Under the pieces are notes generated by a model. The model ran no database searches. It saw only the letters and a list, made by a program, of their open reading frames with translations, and was not told the DNA's origin. A program made the translations under genes and the position numbers. DNA of 64,000 nt from Naganishia liquefaciens (lineage: Eukaryota > Basidiomycota > Tremellomycetes > Filobasidiales > Filobasidiaceae), in assembly GCA_013423385.1 (NCBI GenBank), contig BLZA01000017.1, forward strand, positions 806,001-870,000. The letters are read 5' to 3'. This document shows positions 22,080 through 35,659 of this stretch, in pieces (position 1 is the stretch's first letter; every line of letters begins with the position of its first letter).

Positions 22080-22507
22080 AAGGCGGCTTGAAGAAGAAGA
22101 GTGGGACCAAGCGTGATATCAGGTTGTATGCATTAGGGCAAACATAGGATAAAAGGTATTCACTGGTGGTATAATCCTCTTGAATCGACGAGACTGCGGG
22201 TCAGTTGCGGCTTCATTGTAATATACCTAGGCGGCTACGATAGCTATGTGATAATGCATGTATAGAGCACAGGCTTGCGGTATCATGGAAGCTATCGCCC
22301 ATGGGGACAGGTCATACGAGTGCGATACCGCCTCGACAGAGAGCCCGAGTGACATTAGTCGCGCCCGCGGAAAGAAGCGCAAGACGTCACTCGATCGGCT
22401 CCGCGCTAGAGGCATTAGGCTCCTCCTAGAAGTCGAGACAAAAAAGACAAAGGCGTCCATACCGCTGCCGCCGGTGTCAATCATTGCAGACTACAGCCAT
22501 CCTCATC
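22080..22507. other. Spacer between GH71 gene and SUP35
   Basis: 428 bp without a convincing gene; it should contain the glucanase 3' end and the SUP35 promoter. I see no repeats or structured elements. Confidence 0.5.
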
Positions 22508-25110
22508 ATGGCGAACAACGGAAACATGAACCCTGGCGCGTTCCAGTTCATCCCGGGACAGGGCTTTGTGCCCAGCGCACCCGCGCAGCCGCAGGGAGCT
22601 CCCGGACAGCAAGGCGCTCCAGGTTACAATCCTTACGCTCAGCAACAAGGAGGATACGCTGGAGGATACGGCGGATTCCAAGGCCAGCAGCAGTATGGCC
22701 AGCAGGGAGGCTATGGGGGCTACCAGGGTCAGGGTTACCCGCAGGGAGGATACCAGCAAGGAGGCTACCAACAAGGCGGCTATCAACACGGAGGTTACCC
22801 ACAGGGCGGTTACCAGGCGAGGTCGAGCGGATACGACGGCCAGCAGACATTCCAGCCTCGACAGGCTCAGCAATTCTCGGGATCATCGACCAGTGAGCAG
22901 AAGCCTGCCGGTCCCGCCAAGACTGTCAGCTTGAGCATTGGCGGCGGCTCCGCCCCCGTGCCCAAGTCGAACGAGCCTCGAAAGGTCATTTCCCTCGGTG
23001 CCAAAAAGCCCGCAGAGACTACGAGCGCTAGCAAACCGGTGACTCCTGCCAAGTCGATGAGCATCAGCATCGGTGGAAAAAAGGTCGCGACCGACGCTGC
23101 GACATCCTCGACGCCCAGTACTCGAACCAGTACTTCGGCGCCTGCCGCGAAGAAGGAGGAGACGAAGAAGGAGGCTCAGACTGAGGCAGCGGCTGATTGG
23201 GAGGAACCGGAGCCGGCTGCACCAGTGGCTTTGGCTGCTGAAGTGGAGAAGCCAGCTTCCACCGAGAGCAAGGTCAAGGTGTCAAGTGGAACCGCCAACT
23301 TTTCTCGCGCCTCGGCCAAGACGGATACCGATGCTATCGCCAAGGAAGCCGCCACCGCTGCGGACGAGGAGACTTTGAAGGAATTATACGGTGGAGATAC
23401 CGTAGACCCCAACAGTACGTCGCCACGTCTTCGTATTATCTGCAGTAATCTAATTCTGGTATTCTGCGTCTCACAGTCAAGCAGCATCTCAGTAAGTAGA
23501 ATACTCGAAAATCCGCTTCAAATCATGCTGATCACGCCTCCTCGCCTTTTAGACATTGTCTTCATCGGCCACGTCGATGCTGGTAAATCGACTATGGGAG
23601 GTCAGCTTCTCTACCTCTGTGGAATGGTCGACAAGCGAACCATGGAGAAGCTCGAAAAGTAGGTCTCTTCCGGTCGATAAGCGAGCGATCGTCACTCATC
23701 CCTTTATTTATAGGGAGGCCAAGGAAGCTGGTCGAGAATCGTGGTATCTCTCATGGGCTTTGGACTCGACGCCCCAGGAACGAGCCAAGGTGAGGCGATG
23801 GCCATCTCGGGCACAGAGCGATTGCTAACCTTCATCCAGGGTAAAACCGTCGAAGTCGGTCGAGCCTACTTCGAGACTGATCTCCGAAGGTACACGATTC
23901 TTGACGCTCCCGGTCACAAGACATATGTTCCGAGTATGATCAGTGGTGCCGCTCAGGCCGATGTTGCCGTCCTCGTGATCTCTGCCCGAAAGGGTGAATT
24001 TGAAACCGGTTTCGAGCGTGGCGGTCAGACTCGAGAGCATGCGATGTTGGTTAAGAACAATGGTATCAACAAGCTGATCGTTGTTGTCAACAAAATGGAC
24101 GACTCGACTGTCCAATGGGCGCAAGAACGATTCGACGAGGTTCAGTCCAAGATCACACCGTACTTGAAGCAAGTCGGCTTCAACCCCAAGACGGACCTCA
24201 CATTTATTCCTGTCTCGGCATATGCCGGTCAGAACATCAAGGATCGTGTAGACAAGAAGATTGCACCGTGGTATTCCGGTCCTTCTTTGCTCGAATACTT
24301 GGACAACTTCCCCATCACGGACCGAAAGGTCAACGCACCATTCATGTTGCCCGTCTCGGAAAAGTACAACGAGATGGGTGCGATGGTGGTCGGAAAGGCT
24401 GAAACGGGTCACGTAAAGAAGGGTGATTCGCTTTTGCTGATGCCGAACAAGGTCAGTATGCTATTCTACGAGAGGGAAGTTTAACTGATCATCTGTGTTT
24501 CCTCAGGCCAACGTTGAAGTGTCGGGTGTGTATGACGAACAAGGCGAAGAGTTGTCCGTCGCGTATTGCGGTGACAACGTCCGGATAAGACTGAAGGGTA
24601 TCACGGACGAAGAAGTCTCGCCCGGATTCGTCTTGACGTCTGCTGTCAAGCCTATCCGTGTCGCCAACTCGTTTGAAGCCCAGCTGGCAATCGTCGACAC
24701 GAAGAACATCATAGCTGCAGGTTACTCATGTGTCCTGCATTTGCACACTCTTGCGGAGGAAGTCACAATTACCGTAAGTGCGAAAGCCTTTCTGTCAAGC
24801 TGGCGCTGATGCTTCGGCTCTTCAGGCTCTTCCGCATTACTTTGACAAAAAGACGGGACGCAAGTCAAGAAAGCCCGCTCAGTTCGCCAAGAAGGGCATG
24901 CGCGTCATCGCCGTCATTCAGACGTCGGCACCTATCTGTATCGAAAAGTACGCTGACTACCCCATGTTGGGTCGGTTCACGCTCCGAGATGAAGGCAAGA
25001 CGGTCGCTATCGGTAAGGTGACCAAGGTTCTCGACAACCAGAGCAACGAAACACCGAATATCGGTGACTTGTCTCTAAACGAAAAGGATGCGGCTGCTAC
25101 TGCAGCCTAA
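22508..25110 (+). CDS. SUP35: Translation termination factor eRF3 with prion-like N domain
   Basis: Seven exons (22508-23414, 23477-23491, 23553-23658, 23714-23789, 23840-24451, 24507-24773, 24826-25110) give 755 residues. Residues 1 to about 125 are Gln/Gly/Tyr-rich with five exact-register XQGGY repeats, the hallmark of the yeast Sup35 N domain. A charged M region follows with EEPEP and Lys/Glu clusters. The GTPase begins at [13 protein letters not shown] (G1), then [13 protein letters not shown] (G3), VVNKMDD (G4) and SAYAGQN, and two beta-barrel domains end with the eRF1-binding part ([21 protein letters not shown]). It stimulates peptide release by eRF1 at stop codons. Exon 2 is a 15-nt micro-exon (encoding KQHL plus split codons) exactly at the M-to-GTPase junction. 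Confidence 0.95.
22739..22813 (+). repeat. Five tandem 15-nt units coding XQGGY in SUP35
   Basis: Codons read [25 protein letters not shown], with further degenerate GGY units upstream from about 22,630. They resemble the oligopeptide repeats that support prion propagation in yeast Sup35. Confidence 0.92.
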
Positions 25111-25598
25111 GTGTCCGCCCCGAGGATGAGGACTTGTCTGACAAATAGCGTCGTCTTGCAAGATGTACAATTGTAGCGTTAGCATTTGATTAGCAGAGGA
25201 GGATAAGCAATGCAGCTGAAGAGTGTGACGCTTGAATCCTGTCGTGTTCCCTGACATAGCGTACGGAAACGAGAAACCCAAGAGTGTCGTTGTCGACGCT
25301 GATCTGCCGTACATTTTGTCTTTCCACTCCTGGTCACTGAAAAGTGTTATAGGATCGTGGTGCCCTTGGTCACCTATGACGTCGCGTACGGGACCCAGAA
25401 TTTTAGTAGATTGCAATCGAGCTCTACCGCGTGTGGTGACTGGTGAGTCAGGGAATTTGTTTCCGCTAGTTTCAACCTCGGTTTGCATCGTTTGCATTCA
25501 ACTATCGCGTGAATAGGACAACGGCTCGTTTGCGGGAGAACCGATTAATTCGGTGACAACGATCGCCATCAGAGCGGACAGAAAGACGTCTCAGCGCC
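25111..25598. other. Spacer between SUP35 and the P5B ATPase gene
   Basis: 488 bp with no gene or repeat that I can support; same-strand neighbours imply a SUP35 terminator and an ATPase promoter. Confidence 0.5.
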
Positions 25599-28500
25599 AT
25601 GTCGTTTCCTGACATCTCGCCCGAGGCGGCATTGTCTCGCAATATCGGCGCAAGTGGCTCGCAGCCTCATAACACGCCCTATCGAGATGGGTCTGCACAA
25701 GCGGCGGTCACAGAAGATAATCATGATTACACCGAAGGAGCTACAGCAAAAGAGATCGAGGAGGTCATGAGGCAGCACAAAGCGGAGGAAGTAGCACATC
25801 TCGGAGAAGGACCTACGGGTATGGGAGATGAGGGGCCAAATGAAGGTTTGTCGGGATCTCGATATGGGTAACATCTCCAACACCTGCTCACAAATCTGCT
25901 CTTGACTTCTGAAAAGAGACATCACACGCCATTTTCGATGGACCAGCGGCTTACAGCGTGCCAAAGTCATTGGCATCGATTCACTTTATGGATCGTGCTC
26001 GTCGAAGCTCGATCAGCAGCAATCGCCTGTCCGATTATGGCCGTCCAAGCTTTGATTACTATCGGCGGAGCCAGGACGGCGGATCGCGCTCGCGTTCGAA
26101 TACAGGACTATACTCCAATTACTCAGACGATGCGAACCATAGGCCCAATATATCCCGCCATATCAGCGGACGGAGTGGCCGAAGCTATCGGACTGATCAG
26201 TCTCAAGCGGTTGACGATCAAGAATGGCCTGAAAGTCCGGTCATGGAGGGCGTGAGGGATAACGAAGAGGCTCTGCGATCCCCTGGAATACTGCCCCGAA
26301 TCGCATCTGCTTTTGGTTTTGGCAAATTAGATGACAATCCTGACGACGGCCTGGGAAGGCGGCGCTCACGCAGCATAGGGTCCCGAGCCGGCCGATCTCG
26401 ACGAAGCTCCCATGTCAGTAGCCAGTCTAGAGCGGAATCTGCGGATGCCTCACACATGTCCGATGGCACGGAAAGCTGGGGCTACACCTCGAACGAAGAT
26501 GATATCGACACTGCATCGTTGATATCTGATCGAGGTGAAGGTGGTGATGAGGGCTACTCTTCGTCACTTGCAGATGACACTTCGCTTCCACCGAACTCTC
26601 GACCATCGTCTCCGCCCATTCCACTGCTGCCATCTGACGGCATCTTCGGAGATCCCCACCCAGAACAGCAAAATTCTCTGGTTAGCGAGCCTTTCGCCGG
26701 TCCCGACACCAATTACCGACAAACGATTCTACTGCCGGACGAGGACCTTAGAATTAGATTCACCGGATACGTGACTGCAGTCTTCAAGTCCGTTCTCTGG
26801 TTTCTCGGATGCATTCTCACCTTTGGTATTCTTGGACTTATCGGCAGATGGGTGCCGCAAACCTGGATCAAATGGGTCGGAAAGCCTACAGACTTCAACG
26901 AAAAGAAAGATGGTGCCTGGGCTGTTGTCGAGGTACGATTCTGAACAAAGCGAAGATGGAAATCAGCTCATTCCTTCTTCCAAGACCCCCTTTGGCGATC
27001 TCCATATCGTCCCGCAAAAGATGATCCCCTATGCGTACCCGGTGTCTTCTGTATTTCCCCAAAACATTCCGACCACGTCCAAGGCTTCTCGGGTCCCAAC
27101 CATCGCTTCGAGTGCATCGTCTCGTGCACCTTCCATAGCAGCCTCTGGGCCGAATGCCAATCATGGCGTCGGAGCTGCGCGAGACATGCTGACTGTCGAT
27201 CTCGAACGTGGCGAGACAGCCTGGGAAGAGACAATGGGCTATCTTCAAGTCATTGATTATCGGTACACCCGTTTCGTCTGGAATTCTGTCCTCGGAAAAT
27301 GGAAAATGATCCGGGATTGGCGGGACCCTAGATGGACCAGCGTCAAGGCGATTGCAGGTGGCTTGGATTCAGCTACTCGCGCTCAGCGGAAGATATTGTT
27401 CGGCGAGAATGTCATAGATATCGAAGGCAAGGGTATTCTTAGTCTCATGGTGGATGAGGTAGGCGAGAACGCTCTCAATGCGATATACAAGCTGACCTCC
27501 GGTGTATCGCAGGTCTTGCATCCTTTCTACGTCTTCCAGATCGCTTCAATCATCCTTTGGTCTATTGATGATTACTACTACTATGCGTTCGCAATCACAT
27601 TGATCTCTGCCGCTAGTATCATCCAGACGCTGTTTGATACCAAAAGAGTGAGTCCGATTACCTTTGACGTCTTGGTCGATTTGCTCATCTCTCGCCGCAT
27701 TTAGACTATCGAGCGGATGAGGGAAATGTCTCGCTTCACTTGTGACGTGAGAGTCTTGATTGACGGCGAATGTACGATATCTTTCTCGTCATCTCCCCTA
27801 ATCGTTATCTGACATCAAGCTCATTTCCAGGGCAAACACGTGACTCATCTGAACTAGTCCCTGGAGACATCTACGATGCGTCGGATCCTCATCTGACCCT
27901 TGTGCCCAGTGACTCTATCATGGTCAGCGGCGACGGTCTGGTTTCAGAGGCTATGCTCACCGGTGAATCGGTGCCCGTGAGCAAAGTATTGGTCAAAGAC
28001 GAGAACATTCGGGCGCTAGCGAGAGAGGACAAACAAGGCAGTAGCGAGGTGGATGCTGATCTTGCGAAACACTACCTGTTTGCGGGTACGAAAATCATTC
28101 GAGTCCGCCCCGGACCTAGCATACTTCCCGGTGGAGGCAAAGGAGACGCCCAACGTGCGTTAGCGCTCGTTACACGAACGGGATTTAATACGACGAAAGG
28201 AGCTCTTGTCCGATCCATGCTCTTCCCCAAACCTACAGGGTTCAAGTTCTACAGGGATTCCATGCGATTCATCGCTGTTCTTGCAATGATTGCTGGTGCA
28301 GGATTCCTTGTTTCGGCTGTTCAATTTATCCGGATCGGCATCGCTTGGAGCACTATAGCCCTTCGCGCATTAGACCTGATTACGATCGGTAGGTCATACC
28401 TGTCTGATCAATTTCATCAGGGCTGACTAGAAGACACGAACAGTCGTGCCTCCTGCTCTTCCAGCTTGCCTTACAGTTGGAACAACCTTTGCCATCGAAC

Positions 28501-31423
28501 GGCTCCGCAAGACCGGCATCTTCTGCATCTCCCCTAATCGAGTCAACGTCGCGGGACAGGCCAACGTTTTCGTCTTTGACAAAACTGGCACATTGACGGA
28601 GGACGGCCTCGATGTTCTCGGTGTGAGAAGTATCGACCGACACACTGAACGATTCTCGGAGCTCCATAATGAGTCCGCCGACATCCCTCTGCGAGGAGGT
28701 TACAAGGACAAAATACCGCTTCTTTATGCTCTTGCAACATGTCATTCGCTGAAAATCGTTGATGGCGAGATCCTAGGAGATCCGCTAGACATCAAAATGT
28801 TCGAATTCACTGGATGGACTCTGGAGGAAGGCAGGACGAACAAGCCGACTGTTGCTAGCAACGGCGATGTCCTATCGAAGGAGCTACGCGTACCGGATCG
28901 ACCGCAGACGCTGGTACAGACCGTTGTCCGCCCGCCTGGCAGCGAACGCTTCAAGTTGGAAGATGCGCTCAAAACTAGTGGGAAGGTAAAGCAAGGCTAC
29001 TAGGCTAGCGTTCACGCACTGATATTTGATCACAGCATGCACATTTCCTTGAGCTAGGTGTGATTAGGATCTTCGATTTCGTCTCGGCTCTGAGACGGAT
29101 GAGCGTCATCGTCAAACGACTGAAATCTAACAGCATGGAAATCTATGTCAAAGGCGCGCCTGAAGTGATGCAAGATATCTGTGATCCGGACTCATGTAAG
29201 TTCGCGTTGCGTGTTCCCGTCGTGTTCCCGTCACATTGCTGACTAAAGAATTTCCTCTTCCAGTCCCTCGAGACTATGACGATATGCTTTCGTATTACAC
29301 CCGTAATGGCTTCCGTGTGATCGCGATTGCGGGGAAGAGCATCGAAGGTATGACCTGGTTGAAGGCGCAACGCTTGAAGAGGTCAGTCTCGCGACATTGT
29401 GTGAATATTGGCGCAGAAACAAACATCAATTCGCCCTCCAGGGAGCAAGCAGAGAGCGGCCTGCACTTCTTGGGATTCATCGTCTTTGAGAACAAGCTCA
29501 AGGAAGCGACTGCCCCGGCCATTCATGCTTTGCGAGCCGCCCACTTGGCCGTCCGCATGTGTACAGGAGACAACGTAAGAACAGCAATCAGTGTCGCGAG
29601 GGAGTGCGGACTTGTGTCGCATTCTGCCAATGTATACATCCCGTCCTTTGCCAGCGGTAAGTTCTGGATTGCTCGCGATTGAATGCTGTCATTCTGAAAG
29701 TATATCCAGGCGGGCCTGGCATAGCTAGCTCTGACGTAGAATGGGCAAGCGTTGACGACGAGAAACTTAAGCTAGACCCTTATACTTTGAAGCCCATCAT
29801 TTTGCAACACAACCTCGGATACGAAACCTACGAATCCGATGTTCCCGATTATCAATTAGCTTTGACTGGAGATATTTTCAGGTGGATGCTCGAATTTGCA
29901 CCTCTGGATACTATGCAACGGGTAAGCTTGTTCCGTATCTTGATAGCAACAGGTTTTCGATCTTGCGCTTCCAGATGTTGGTCAAAGGCGTTATCTTCGC
30001 ACGAATGTCTCCCGACGAGAAGGCAGAATTGGTGCAGCGCCTTCAGAGTCTAGGATACACAGTGTATGTTTCCGTTTTGAGAAACGAATCATTTGCTGAC
30101 AACTGCGTTATTTAGAGGATTCACCGGTGACGGAGCGAACGACGCACCTGCCCTCAAGACCGCAGACATCGGTATCTCGTTGTCAGAAGCCGAAGCATCT
30201 GTCGCTGCGCCGTTCACCAGTAAAAGGCCCGACATCTCGTCACTGCTCGAGGTCATTCGGTAGGTCAATTTTTCAGTAGCACATTGTGGATATCCACTAA
30301 GGTGTTCAACATTGTAGTGAGGGTCGAGCAGCACTCGTTACCTCCTTTAGTTGCTTCAAATACATGTAAGATCACCTTCGAAGCGTTGGATGATTGACTG
30401 ATGTGAAAAATCCTGGGTGTGAAGGGCTCTTTACTCCTTGATTCAGTTCACCACCGTGACCCTGGTAGGTAACGTTCGCGGCAACTACGTCTTCGCGCTC
30501 GCTCACTTTGGTTCATTAGCTTTATTCATTCGCCTCGAGTCTTGGGGACTTCCAGTATGACATATCTTGTACAGCCTAAGAACGAGTCCTCATGAGTTCT
30601 TTTCAGGTTCCTCTACATCGATCTGTTTATCATCATTCCGATTGCTATCGCCAGTAAGTCTCGCGAAGATCCGTTTTCATGAGACATGGCTAAGGCAAAA
30701 GTCTCAGTGGGCAGGACTTTACCTTATCACCGTATCGTCCCGAAGCGGCCAACATCTAGCTTGGTGTCAAAGAAGGTTTTAACAAGCATCATTGGTCAAA
30801 CTATCATCAATTTCTCCGTGCAAATTTTCGTCTTCTTCTGGGTTCGGGAGCAGAGCTGGTGAGCGAATCCCTGCACGCTGAAAGCCAACAGGTTGATTGA
30901 CGCCCTCCGTTAGGTATACCGAGCCACCGGTCAATGACGAAAAGCTCGAGACCATCAATTATGAGAATACCGCCCTTTTCCTCGTGTCTTCCTTCCAATA
31001 TATCGTGGTGGCAGCCGTGTTCAGCGTCGGCCCTCCTTACCGACGCTCCATGTACACGAATCGTATGTTCCATCAAGATCCTTTCGCAAGTAGATCTCGC
31101 TTATACTCCTTTTTTCGCAAGCGGCTTTGATGATCTGTCTTGTTGGATTGACAGCCTTTAGCGCCTACGTACTGGTTGCTCCCGCTCTTGGAATCGCTCT
31201 CGTCCTCGACCTGATGGAACTGACATTGGCGTTCAGACTCCAACTTCTCGGTATCGTTTTTGTGAATGCAGTCGCTTGCCTTGCTTTCGAGCGCTATGCC
31301 GAGAGGCCTATCGCCCGTATGATTAAGAGAGGAAAGAACTGGTGGGCTGGGAGGAAACAACGAGAAAGGCGGAAGACGAGCTCAGGAAAGGTTTACAAGA
31401 CCATTGAGGGGAACATGAGATGA
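25599..31423 (+). CDS. YPK9: P5B-type cation/polyamine transporting ATPase (Ypk9/ATP13A2-like)
   Basis: Nineteen exons sum to 1600 residues: 25599-25845, 25917-26932, 26985-27647, 27705-27771, 27831-28388, 28444-28985, 29036-29195, 29264-29381, 29442-29656, 29710-29921, 29975-30063, 30116-30259, 30318-30365, 30425-30464, 30520-30554, 30607-30653, 30708-30858, 30914-31062, 31122-31423. A Ser/Arg-rich N-terminal extension of about 360 residues precedes the first membrane segments. Motifs: A-domain LTGESVP, the P5B signature PPALP in [13 protein letters not shown], phosphorylation site [10 protein letters not shown], and [14 protein letters not shown] of the hinge. Ten membrane segments are expected. 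Family members sit in vacuole or late endosome membranes; ATP13A2 exports polyamines and its loss gives metal and polyamine sensitivity. The acceptor of the second intron (26984) is the least certain junction. Confidence 0.92.
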
Positions 31424-31671
31424 TTGACTCAAAATTTGTAGCAAAAAGAATGTGTGTAGCTATACATATTGGTTTACGTAAACCGTAATCAGCGTTGACT
31501 GGAACGGGCGAAGCATTATATTCTTCGCACGCTGTTCGCATGAATCTTTCCTGACTTGTCCTGCTTGACGGGTCCGGGATGAGAAGAATTATCCGATACT
31601 TTCGTTTTTCCGTAGCTGTTATACAATATATCTGAAAGCCGAAAAGAATCGTCTGTCGCACGCTAGGCTGA

Positions 31672-33091
31672 TCACACACTGACAAAACCGATGTATCCAA
31701 ACAAGACAGCGACAGCGGCGGACGAGACGAAGTTGACTTGATTGTTGCTGAGAAGGTTGATGCCTGACACGATTTCCGTATTCGACTTGTCGACTTGAAC
31801 AACCTTCTTCTGCTCCTCTGATGCGCTATCGAGCAAAATTTTTCCCTTTTCTGTATCATATTGAGTCTGTTGGAGGGTCGCTCCCAGCAAAGAGTCGATC
31901 TGAGGTATGTCAGTGATTCCCAAAATCCGAACGCTCGAACATCGCGCGATTTGCGACTGACCATGCTGCCCCCGAAGCCAGCCAGCGCACCCATCATGGT
32001 GAATCGGAGAAGACTGATATCTGAGATGAATCCGAACTGAGTTTGCAAAGCTCCGACAGTAAGTCCGATGATACCTCCTCCAACGATACTCATTCCAGTT
32101 CCGGCGAGACTGATTCCGCCGTTTGTACCGGGTGGGCAGGGCTTCAAAGTGGTGACAAGGATAGGCTTGGAAGGCGAGAGGATGCCGAGCTAGCAGTGAT
32201 GTTCGATATATCGCGATCTATTGAAGGCATGTGTCTTCTCACCTCAGAGGCAAGGGTGTCGCCCAGACACGAAGCAAAGTGACTGTAAGCCAAGACAGTT
32301 AACATTGATCTTTGAGAATTGGGATTTTGCCACTCGCCCCAAAGTCGCAAAGATCAGGGTTCTGGCTATTCTCCCATCATCGACACCATATTTCCCCGAT
32401 CCAAGCAGACTCTGAGTATTGGTCGGGATCAGATCGTGATCGCCATACAGTAAGCGATAACCACAGCTTACATAGCACGCATCTCGCACCCGATTGGAGG
32501 CCTCTGTTGTCAAGGCAAATTTGTACAGGATTGAGGCAATCAAAGAAGGAGTAGAGTTGCAGAGGACCTTTGGGTTTTCCGATTGCGTAAACATCAAGTT
32601 GATTTTTTACGTGAGAAGTCTGCAAAGCCTACCTGGTAAGCTGTTCGCTTCCCCGCCGAAGCTGATGAATCGTCATGTCCATCTTCAAAGCTTGCCTTGA
32701 TGTTGGCTTTGTACTAACGGGGGCTCTAGGAGTTTCACTTTGGCTACCCAAGTCGCAGGTCGCATGATTCACTTACCTTCGTGGCGGCCGTCCCAAGTGC
32801 ATCTGATGGGAAAGAGGTCAATTCAACACCTTGTTGAGCGATCAAGTTCATCAAGCGATCTCTTACAGAACACGATCATCGTGATCCCGAACGTCGGATC
32901 ATCGTTTGCGAGGTGACCATACCTGCGCAAGGCGAAGGTCTGAATCGGCATCGCTGTGAGCATCGTCGTCGATAAACTTACCCAACCGCCAAAGCAGCCG
33001 TAGCGCCTGACAAGGAGAGCGAGCCTTTGCGTAGACCGTGTCCGGCGAGCAGACCAGCGGTCAGAGCGGCCTTGGGGTGTAGTTTGAGCAT
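31672..33091 (-). CDS. TMEM19/DUF92 family integral membrane protein
   Basis: Eight exons on the minus strand (33091-32982, 32922-32867, 32802-32777, 32713-32633, 32567-32472, 32332-32243, 32189-31962, 31899-31672) give 304 residues. Family marks appear in order: LRKGSLSLSGATAALAVG, the FYALGTAATK segment, YQVLCNSTPSLIA, CLGDTLASE, then LGILSPSKPILVTTLKP, PPGTNGGISLAGTGMS and IDSLLGATLQ. Several hydrophobic helices make it polytopic. DUF92 includes plant VTE6/PGR (phytyl-phosphate kinase) and animal TMEM19; the fungal role is unknown, and isoprenoid phosphate handling is only inference. Exon 3 is 26 nt; exon 6 start (32332) is the least certain boundary. It shares a 260-bp divergent promoter region with the DUF4604 gene. 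Confidence 0.82.
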
Positions 33092-33351
33092 CGTCTCGAA
33101 TGGCGAGAAGGATTGGTCGTCGATGGGAAATGATCTCACCAGAGGGAATCACTTATCGCATCGAGCATATCAGGGTGAGGCAGGCATGTAGCGGACTCGT
33201 TATGGGATCGACCGATGTCTCAGAGTAATTTAACGCAGTAATCCAACGCAATTCGTGTGCGCGAATGGCTCCCCGAGCATAGCACAGTCGACGGTAGATC
33301 CTCCAGACACTTCCAGATACCCAGATATCCGCCCCGCATAGTCTCGCCGCC

Positions 33352-34037
33352 ATGACACGTCGCAACAATAGCGGTCCTTCGAAAGGACAATTTTCGAGAG
33401 GACTCCAGTATCAAGAGCAGCATGTGCCCAAATTTTTGCAACAACTGCGACAACAAGTAAACGGCGGTGCAACCGGTCACCGACGTACCGACGACGACGA
33501 TGAGTCCCCCAACGTAGTGTCCAGAAGATCAGCGTCGCCGCCAACGAGAGCAGGCAGGGAGGCAATACCCGAGCGACCGCGTGAAGGGAAATGGGCGGCC
33601 GGATCCGACGATGAGGATGATGGGCAGAGACGGAGAACGAGAGGTGGGCAAGACGAAGAGGAAGAGGACGAATGGACGCAACGTTACGGAGGTGGAGATG
33701 ACGCACCGCAAATTGTTGTGCTGAATGAGGGGAAACATCTGTCTGCCGAGGAAATTCGCCGAGCTAAAGGGCGGGACTCTCACGGTTCGTGTGGGCGCCG
33801 CGATGTTTTCTTCTCTCCTGATCAGATACTTTGCTAGCATCGAACGTAGATGCAAAATCATTCGAAGACCTAGTCGCTCAGAGCAAAGGACTATATTCGA
33901 CTGTCACAGGAAAACGGAAACCACCGCCACCGCTCGCGGAGAAACCGGTCGAACCGCCAAAATCAGCAAAACAGATCAAGAAGGACAAGAAGAAGGAAAA
34001 GGAAAAGAAGAGCTTGTTGAGCTTTGGCGATGAATGA
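33352..34037 (+). CDS. DUF4604 (KIAA1143-like) nuclear-type charged protein
   Basis: Two exons (33352-33784 and 33838-34037) give 210 residues. The N-terminal SRGLQYQEQHVPKFLQQL, central PQIVVLNEGKHLSAEEIRR and C-terminal LLSFGDE match the DUF4604 family that includes human KIAA1143. The protein is very acidic in the middle (DEEEEDEW) and Lys-rich at the end (KKDKKKEKEKK), so nuclear location is likely. Function is unknown; homologues are small, disordered and widespread in eukaryotes. Splicing at 33785-33837 is needed to join the two conserved halves. Confidence 0.83.
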
Positions 34038-34588
34038 TCCCGCTGCCGATCTTGCGATGGCCGTTACAAGCCTTGACGTGCCCCGCTACAAATTCTCGCG
34101 CCTCCATGAAACCGACAACGTTTCCTCCAAATCTAGGATGCGCCGTCGCAACACTAAAGTGACAATCGTCATTTCAGGTGCCCTTTAGTTGCGAGTTTGA
34201 ACAGCTGGAGGGACTCTGGCAGCGGCAGACGCCGATGGTCAGATTGGTCCTCCTAAGCCATGGAGGAAACGCGATAACATGTATGACAAATGGACAACTA
34301 GCAAGCGACTACACAACTATTAGAGAATCCCAAGAACCGAACAGAGGGAACCGTGCACCTGGCAGGGCAAAAGAATCGACGACTGACAACAGGCTGAACA
34401 GGCTGAACAGGCTATTCAAGTTACTGTTATCCTAATCGCGATGCCAATAGGTTGAGAATTTGAGGTGTAGGAGAATTGTCGTCAAGATTGGTTCATTCGT
34501 ATCAGATCGACGTCACGGTTGCGTTTACAAAGAGATAGCCTGATCGGAAAAGGAGACGAGGCGCAAAATTATGGTACACAATGTGCAA
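34038..34588. other. Convergent 3' spacer between DUF4604 gene and RHO1
   Basis: 551 bp; no gene seen. It contains a short perfect repeat of AGGCTGAAC near 34,393-34,412, otherwise nothing of note. Confidence 0.5.

Positions 34589-35659
<1,071 letters not shown>

Noticed and set aside
22481-24412. Long minus-strand frames over SUP35
   Set aside because: Shadows of strongly biased codons in the sense gene.
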